Below are positions 59,751 through 64,000 of a stretch of 64,000 nt of DNA, in pieces. This DNA is from Glaciecola sp964621345. GTDB taxonomy: Bacteria; Pseudomonadota; Gammaproteobacteria; Enterobacterales; Alteromonadaceae. The stretch lies in contig CAZUON010000009.1 in NCBI GenBank assembly GCA_964621345.1, positions 27,979-91,978 on the forward strand, given 5' to 3'. The notes beneath the pieces are model-generated. The model ran no database searches and was not told the DNA's origin. It was given only the letters and a program-made list of their open reading frames with translations. Numbering within the stretch: position 1 is the first letter of the stretch; every line of letters begins with the position of its first letter. The position numbers were made by a program, and so were the translations under genes.

Positions 59751-60727
59751 TAAATTGACTCGCCCGTAAACCGAGTAACCTTGCAGTAACTGCCTCTAAC
59801 TCTCACGCTACTGCAAGCCTGAGTTGCACTTTCTTCACTTGAATATGGCCCAAAACGGATGCTTGAATAATCTACGCCGTCCACTTCTACCAATTGAGTT
59901 TTTACTTGTTTGTTGCACAAGATGTCTGAAAATGTATTACTGAGTTTGCTGACCGCACCATCAATATTCGAGGATTGACTCAATGAACTAAGATGTATAG
60001 CAAAGACGCCAGTATTCGATAGCGAATTTTTACATGCTCCGCTCTGCGATGCTGGGCGCTCTTGTTTAATGTTTACTAACGGCTGACGATTAAATTTGTC
60101 TGCTTGTGTTGTATTTGCCACAAGCGCAGCTGAGTTTGTTTGATTACTGCGAGCGTTATTTGCATTAAGAGAGGAAAATTTGTCGTCACTTACCCCTGCA
60201 TTGCTTTTAGTTGTCACGGGTATCTTAGGTAATGCTTTGGCACGCCCAACAAGTAATTCAGATGACGAGTTTTTTTGTGTAGTCATTGGCACTGATTCTT
60301 TAATATTAGTAGCACTTTGCACATTGCTCTGTCCAATAAACGTTGGGCCAGATGCCCTCACCCCTGCTAACTCTGCAACACTTGCTCCTTCTACCAACTC
60401 TAAATCGCTGTCGACAAACTTGTCAATTTCTGAACTTTTATTAAATGAATCCACCAAATACACCAGTTCGCCTTCTAACTTTATAACTCGGTTTATTTCT
60501 GGTTTTAAGAGCTGCCACTCTTCCACAACGCCATTGAGGATTCGTTGAGTCTCTCTTAGGTCTGCTTGTTCAATAGCATTTTGGGTTTCTGGAGAGATAC
60601 TGTTTTGAGCCGAAGTCAGCTCATCATCAGATGAAAAACTCAGCATATCAGGGAGTGAGCCACAGGCACTTAAAAGCATGATGCATAAAGCAGCAAGAAT
60701 TACTTTTGTAAAACTGATGGTATTCAT
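59750..60727 (-). CDS. Lipoprotein with SPOR-like C-terminus, fimbria cluster
   Basis: A 325-residue lipoprotein. The signal ends in LLSAC (Cys22), so it is probably anchored in the outer membrane. Residues 40-115 are helical, with a coiled-coil look around EEWQLLKPEINRVIKLEGEL. A long Ser/Asn/Thr-rich linker follows (about 125-230). The last 75 residues resemble a SPOR domain: FAIHLSSLSQSSNIDGAV and SIRFGPYSSEESATQACSSV, closing with two cysteines at 305 and 315. SPOR domains bind septal or denuded peptidoglycan. It could anchor the usher to the cell wall. The gene lies between the usher and minor-subunit genes; 124 bases separate it from the usher. Confidence 0.7.
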   Translation of the reverse strand: MNTISFTKVILAALCIMLLSACGSLPDMLSFSSDDELTSAQNSISPETQNAIEQADLRETQRILNGVVEEWQLLKPEINRVIKLEGELVYLVDSFNKSSEIDKFVDSDLELVEGASVAELAGVRASGPTFIGQSNVQSATNIKESVPMTTQKNSSSELLVGRAKALPKIPVTTKSNAGVSDDKFSSLNANNARSNQTNSAALVANTTQADKFNRQPLVNIKQERPASQSGACKNSLSNTGVFAIHLSSLSQSSNIDGAVSKLSNTFSDILCNKQVKTQLVEVDGVDYSSIRFGPYSSEESATQACSSVRVRGSYCKVTRFTGESI

Positions 60728-60851
60728 TGTTCACCCACTTAATCTAAATGTATTAAACGAAAAAAGCCGACAAAAACTCGACGTTTTCTACCAAATATTA
60801 TGTCTCTATTTACATTTAGCAATTTCAGTACCAACACTGATGCTTGTTTTT

Positions 60852-63800
60852 TTAAAGAGAAGTATTAGCCGGTAGCCACTCTGAGACTTTTTCGACTTTA
60901 CACGGAAGTTTTACCTTATTCGCTACATCACAGGCTTGCTGTGCAAGGGTGCTTTCATAGGAGGAGTTTAGCAAAAAGCTAAAGCTGCCACTTGGGTTTT
61001 GCTCAAACCCCACATTAATAGGCGCAGGTAGGTGCATGCTAATCGCGTTTTTATTTAAGTTCCAGTAAGCAACTAGCATGGCCTTTGAAGAGAAGTCACC
61101 GGCCTTAGCCACGTAAAACTCTACTCGCTTACGTTGCGCAAAATTAATGTCTTCGTTTGAGATGAAGGAACCTTCGTGTGCCAACTCTAACCATTTTGGC
61201 GCTTTTTCAATTAATCCATTTCTTGCACTATCAGCTGCCTTAACTTGTATGTAGTACCTACCCGGTTTTAGTCCGTCAAATAGATAAAACCCATCAAATT
61301 CCGTCCTTGTCGACTCAACAAGCTGATGTTTATGGTCAAATAGGTCTAAGTTAATGTAAGCGCCTATTGCTTTTTCACCGTTATGATCAGTTATATAAGC
61401 AACTCCATCAATTTCGCCACCATTTAACAATGGAAAATCAATCATATCCACAAATGCAGCTCTGGGTGTTATTGATATTCCTTGCAAAGCAGGAATTATG
61501 AAGGGGTCGTCGATTGAATCCGTGACAATTTCGACATCGGTGGTATTAAACGCTCGTAAATTTAGTAATTCAGCAATGCCATCTTCATCTGTTATTGCGG
61601 CACTTGCGCTATGTTTAGATACAAATCTAATGCCCTCTACTAGCTCCTCACCTTCATCAAAGCTATAGTTACCATTAGTGTCAACAAATGCTCGCATTAA
61701 TAAACTACCTGTTTGCGATATGCCTCGATGGCTGCCGACATATTCGCCATACTCAGGTGTACCGCCAAAGCTAAAACGGCCGAAAAGCCCCACCGTGGTG
61801 CCAATTATTTCCGAATAAGTCGCGTTTAAAGAAACATTCCACCAATCTTGACGCCAGTCTATATCTACTCGATATCTTGAATTATCATCGACTAAGGACT
61901 CTAAAGCAGATACTCGTGCTCGCCACGCAGGTGAAAATGAATAGCTTATTTCGCCGCCATAACTTACCACCCCCCACTCTTGCTCTGTTTCTGTTACCGG
62001 CAGAGTAGGTGCAATTAAAGGGCTTCCAACATTCACATTTTCAAAAATTGGCAGTATAGACTGAGTTTCTGCAACATCTGAATAGTTGACAAAGGCTCTT
62101 GCAAATATGCCCCAAAAGCCACCTTGTAAGCCAAAACTACCAAATGTGCGTTCTTCATCTTTTATATCGCGTTCAAAATCTACTTTGAGATATTCCACCT
62201 GATTGTATAAATAAAGTTTGGAAAGCGATAAGCCGATATTATTTTTTACAAGTAACTCGCGACTACCTTCTGGTGTTCTAGTTTCAACTTCAGTTAAGTG
62301 ATTTAGCCGTACAGAGCCTGACTGCCAAAGCGGGCCACTTATGGAAATTCCTATAAGCTCCTCTGAAACATCGTCTTGGCCGTCACCTAAAATGCTGCGT
62401 CGCTGAGCTGCCTTCAAACTCCAAGACTGGTTTAAGAAAGGCGCCCTTATTTGAGCATCCACTATTTGAAAGTCTTCGTTGCGAGAGTAGTTAGTATTAA
62501 AAATTAGGCGGTCAAACAAGACACTACTCAAACCAAGGTTGACTAACCATGAAGACTCGTCACCAAACTGGTTTACATGACCAAAGTTGATTTGGGTTCC
62601 TGGCAGAATGTTGTATGCGTAATTGCCCGAGATAGAATATGTTTCGGGTACAGAGCTTGGGAAAGTATCGTCTTTTAACAGCACTGAATCGTCTTTGTTC
62701 ACCGACAAGCCGTACGTGAATCCGTCGGACTCTAGAACCTCTTGGGTTAAAAAGCGGGAGATAGTCTCTCTGTTTACTTGCCCTTGCGGACCATAAGTAA
62801 CTATTTCAAAGCTGTTTTCACCAAACAATAAGGGAATATTGTTAAATTCGTAGCGACCAGTTTGCACATTTACCTGTTGTTCTATTAATACGCCATTGCG
62901 ATAAAGTTCTACATCCCAATCAGGCAGAATTTCACCGGCAAAATCGGTCACTTCATTGTTTATCGAAGAATCAATACTTTCATTCGATACCGCTACACCA
63001 ACCGTTTGACGTCGGTTATCTAGACTACCAACTCTCACCGGCGTTATATCACCGAACTCGTAACTAGATGCATTAAGCAGTCCGAGTAAGTTGTTTTCTT
63101 GGCTACGCTTGCTGACATTCAAGCGGGCAATGGACAAAGGTGCATCGTTGTTACCCGATGCAAAGAAGTTTACGTTGTGAAATGCGACTTCGCGAGCACC
63201 TAAAACTGAATAACTTCCAGTAACTCTCTCTTCTGTAGCGGATATACCCGCTTGAATATCAAATACTTGAGGGGAGAATAACTCATAGCCTCTGTTTAAA
63301 AATGGGTGAACGACTTCACGTCTATTCGTATTGCTGTTAAGAATATTTTGATTTTTTCTAGTCATTGCTAACTGAATGGGAAGCTTTTGCGCGGGATTTA
63401 GCTTTAACGAAAGCTCTTCATAATTGATGTCGCCTCCAAGCTCAAACCAAGCATTAATATCTTGCAGCCCCACATATAAATCATTAAATTTGAAGTCGTA
63501 TTCTGCTGTTGGTATCAAAAACTCTCGGTTCGAAACTGTTACTTCGAGGCCATCCGCTGTGCCAATTAAGCTGAATTTGTTATCTTCTGAAAGAAACCAA
63601 CCTTGGTAATTAAACTTATCTTGCGCATGGATAGGAAAATCTAACACTTGTAAGAGTTCCGTAAGACCTACCTCTACATCATCCTTACTAACTATTGCAA
63701 TGACTTCACCTAACAGGAGGTTGTCGACCCTTATCGACAAAATTAGCTCTTCGTTCTCTACAAAACGAACGATTTTGTCGTTCGGGGAGATCGCATCTTG

Positions 63801-63872
63801 CGCACTAGCATAAGCACTAAGCATGACGATAGAGACGAAAATTAAAGTTGCTTTAGCCTTTATAAATAGCAT
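60852..63872 (-). CDS. Usher-like outer-membrane protein with C-terminal extensions
   Basis: A 1006-residue exported protein. A signal peptide ends AYASAQ. An N-terminal domain has GLTELLQVLDFPIHA, and a large beta-barrel region with alternating strands spans about 150-730. Within it, DVELYRNGVLIEQQVNVQ and YEFNNIPLLFGENSFEIVTY are the plug-type segment of pilus ushers. After the barrel come extra domains: FVDTNGNYSFDEGEE (calcium-loop-like, SdrB-type), a carboxypeptidase-regulatory-like fold with FDGFYLFDGLKPGRYYIQV, and a tail ending in Cys981-x9-Cys991. It would export and assemble the DUF4402 subunits. It is the first visible gene of the cluster on this strand. Confidence 0.8.
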   Translation of the reverse strand: MLFIKAKATLIFVSIVMLSAYASAQDAISPNDKIVRFVENEELILSIRVDNLLLGEVIAIVSKDDVEVGLTELLQVLDFPIHAQDKFNYQGWFLSEDNKFSLIGTADGLEVTVSNREFLIPTAEYDFKFNDLYVGLQDINAWFELGGDINYEELSLKLNPAQKLPIQLAMTRKNQNILNSNTNRREVVHPFLNRGYELFSPQVFDIQAGISATEERVTGSYSVLGAREVAFHNVNFFASGNNDAPLSIARLNVSKRSQENNLLGLLNASSYEFGDITPVRVGSLDNRRQTVGVAVSNESIDSSINNEVTDFAGEILPDWDVELYRNGVLIEQQVNVQTGRYEFNNIPLLFGENSFEIVTYGPQGQVNRETISRFLTQEVLESDGFTYGLSVNKDDSVLLKDDTFPSSVPETYSISGNYAYNILPGTQINFGHVNQFGDESSWLVNLGLSSVLFDRLIFNTNYSRNEDFQIVDAQIRAPFLNQSWSLKAAQRRSILGDGQDDVSEELIGISISGPLWQSGSVRLNHLTEVETRTPEGSRELLVKNNIGLSLSKLYLYNQVEYLKVDFERDIKDEERTFGSFGLQGGFWGIFARAFVNYSDVAETQSILPIFENVNVGSPLIAPTLPVTETEQEWGVVSYGGEISYSFSPAWRARVSALESLVDDNSRYRVDIDWRQDWWNVSLNATYSEIIGTTVGLFGRFSFGGTPEYGEYVGSHRGISQTGSLLMRAFVDTNGNYSFDEGEELVEGIRFVSKHSASAAITDEDGIAELLNLRAFNTTDVEIVTDSIDDPFIIPALQGISITPRAAFVDMIDFPLLNGGEIDGVAYITDHNGEKAIGAYINLDLFDHKHQLVESTRTEFDGFYLFDGLKPGRYYIQVKAADSARNGLIEKAPKWLELAHEGSFISNEDINFAQRKRVEFYVAKAGDFSSKAMLVAYWNLNKNAISMHLPAPINVGFEQNPSGSFSFLLNSSYESTLAQQACDVANKVKLPCKVEKVSEWLPANTSL

Positions 63873-63938
63873 TGCGCAGCGATTGTTGATTGACTTGATC
63901 TGGCTAAATGCAAATACCAGACCAAAACTTGATGTTTT

Positions 63939-64000
63939 TTATCCCACCAAAGCCAACAAAATCCCTGCCGCAACCGCAGAACCCAGCACACCAGCCACAT
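63939..64000 (-). CDS. C-terminal end of an unidentified membrane protein (cut by window edge)
   Basis: An open frame enters from the right edge on the minus strand and ends at TAA 63941-63939. The 19 visible residues, VAGVLGSAVAAGILLALVG, are a strongly hydrophobic helix. It is probably the tail of an integral membrane protein lying upstream of the usher gene, with 66 bases between them. It is too short to identify. Confidence 0.45.
   Translation of the reverse strand, partial: VAGVLGSAVAAGILLALVG

Overview
The window reads as chromosome of a marine gammaproteobacterium, most likely of the order Alteromonadales. This is inferred from gene content: a TonB2-type energy system with DUF3450 and TtpC-like partners, three TonB-dependent receptors (two of about 970 residues), tmcA, smrB, a psp regulon joined to sapABCDF, and a TyrR/PhhA/MaiA aromatic amino acid set. 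Nearly all genes are intact, and no prophage, insertion sequence or CRISPR array was seen.

Layout. 1-16 kb: the end of sodB, then prmB-aroC-MFS, smrB, a 40-residue DUF3149-like membrane peptide, a lytic-transglycosylase-like lipoprotein, gshA, a large M16 protease, an Hpt protein, an RluA-type pseudouridine synthase overlapping a PanE-like reductase, and prfB-lysS. prfB carries the classic +1 programmed frameshift. 15-21.7 kb: a small membrane protein, an FMN reductase, prfC-argS, a DMT exporter, holD-rimI and tRNA-Trp. 21.7-25.9 kb: a thiamine salvage operon (TonB receptor, thiamine-binding protein, PnuT-like permease, thiamine kinase-like protein) under a TPP riboswitch, with a hairpin that appears to cover the first ribosome binding site. 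26-29 kb: a thioesterase and tmcA. 28.8-43.2 kb: a TonB2 operon (DUF3450, TtpC-like, ExbB, ExbD, TonB, TPR protein), a SAM methyltransferase plus a TPR/2OG-Fe(II) oxygenase, two large TonB receptors and a ComFB-like protein. 43.5-49.2 kb: 4.5S RNA, a leucine-type dehydrogenase divergent from an Lrp-family regulator, tyrR-maiA and phhA with two TyrR boxes. 49.2-57.5 kb: pspABC divergent from pspF-sapABCDF. 57.6-63.9 kb: a chaperone/usher-like surface-fibre cluster with two DUF4402 subunits.

The last cluster is the best candidate for something poorly described. A 1006-residue usher-like protein with extra C-terminal domains is followed by a lipoprotein with a SPOR-like end. The two proteins finish with the same Cys-x9-Cys-Lys-Val signature. 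The cluster also has a PapD-like chaperone and two DUF4402 subunits, one of them behind a structured leader.

Functions were assigned from family motifs visible in the translated sequences. No database search was possible. Start codons were chosen from ribosome binding sites and overlaps where stated.
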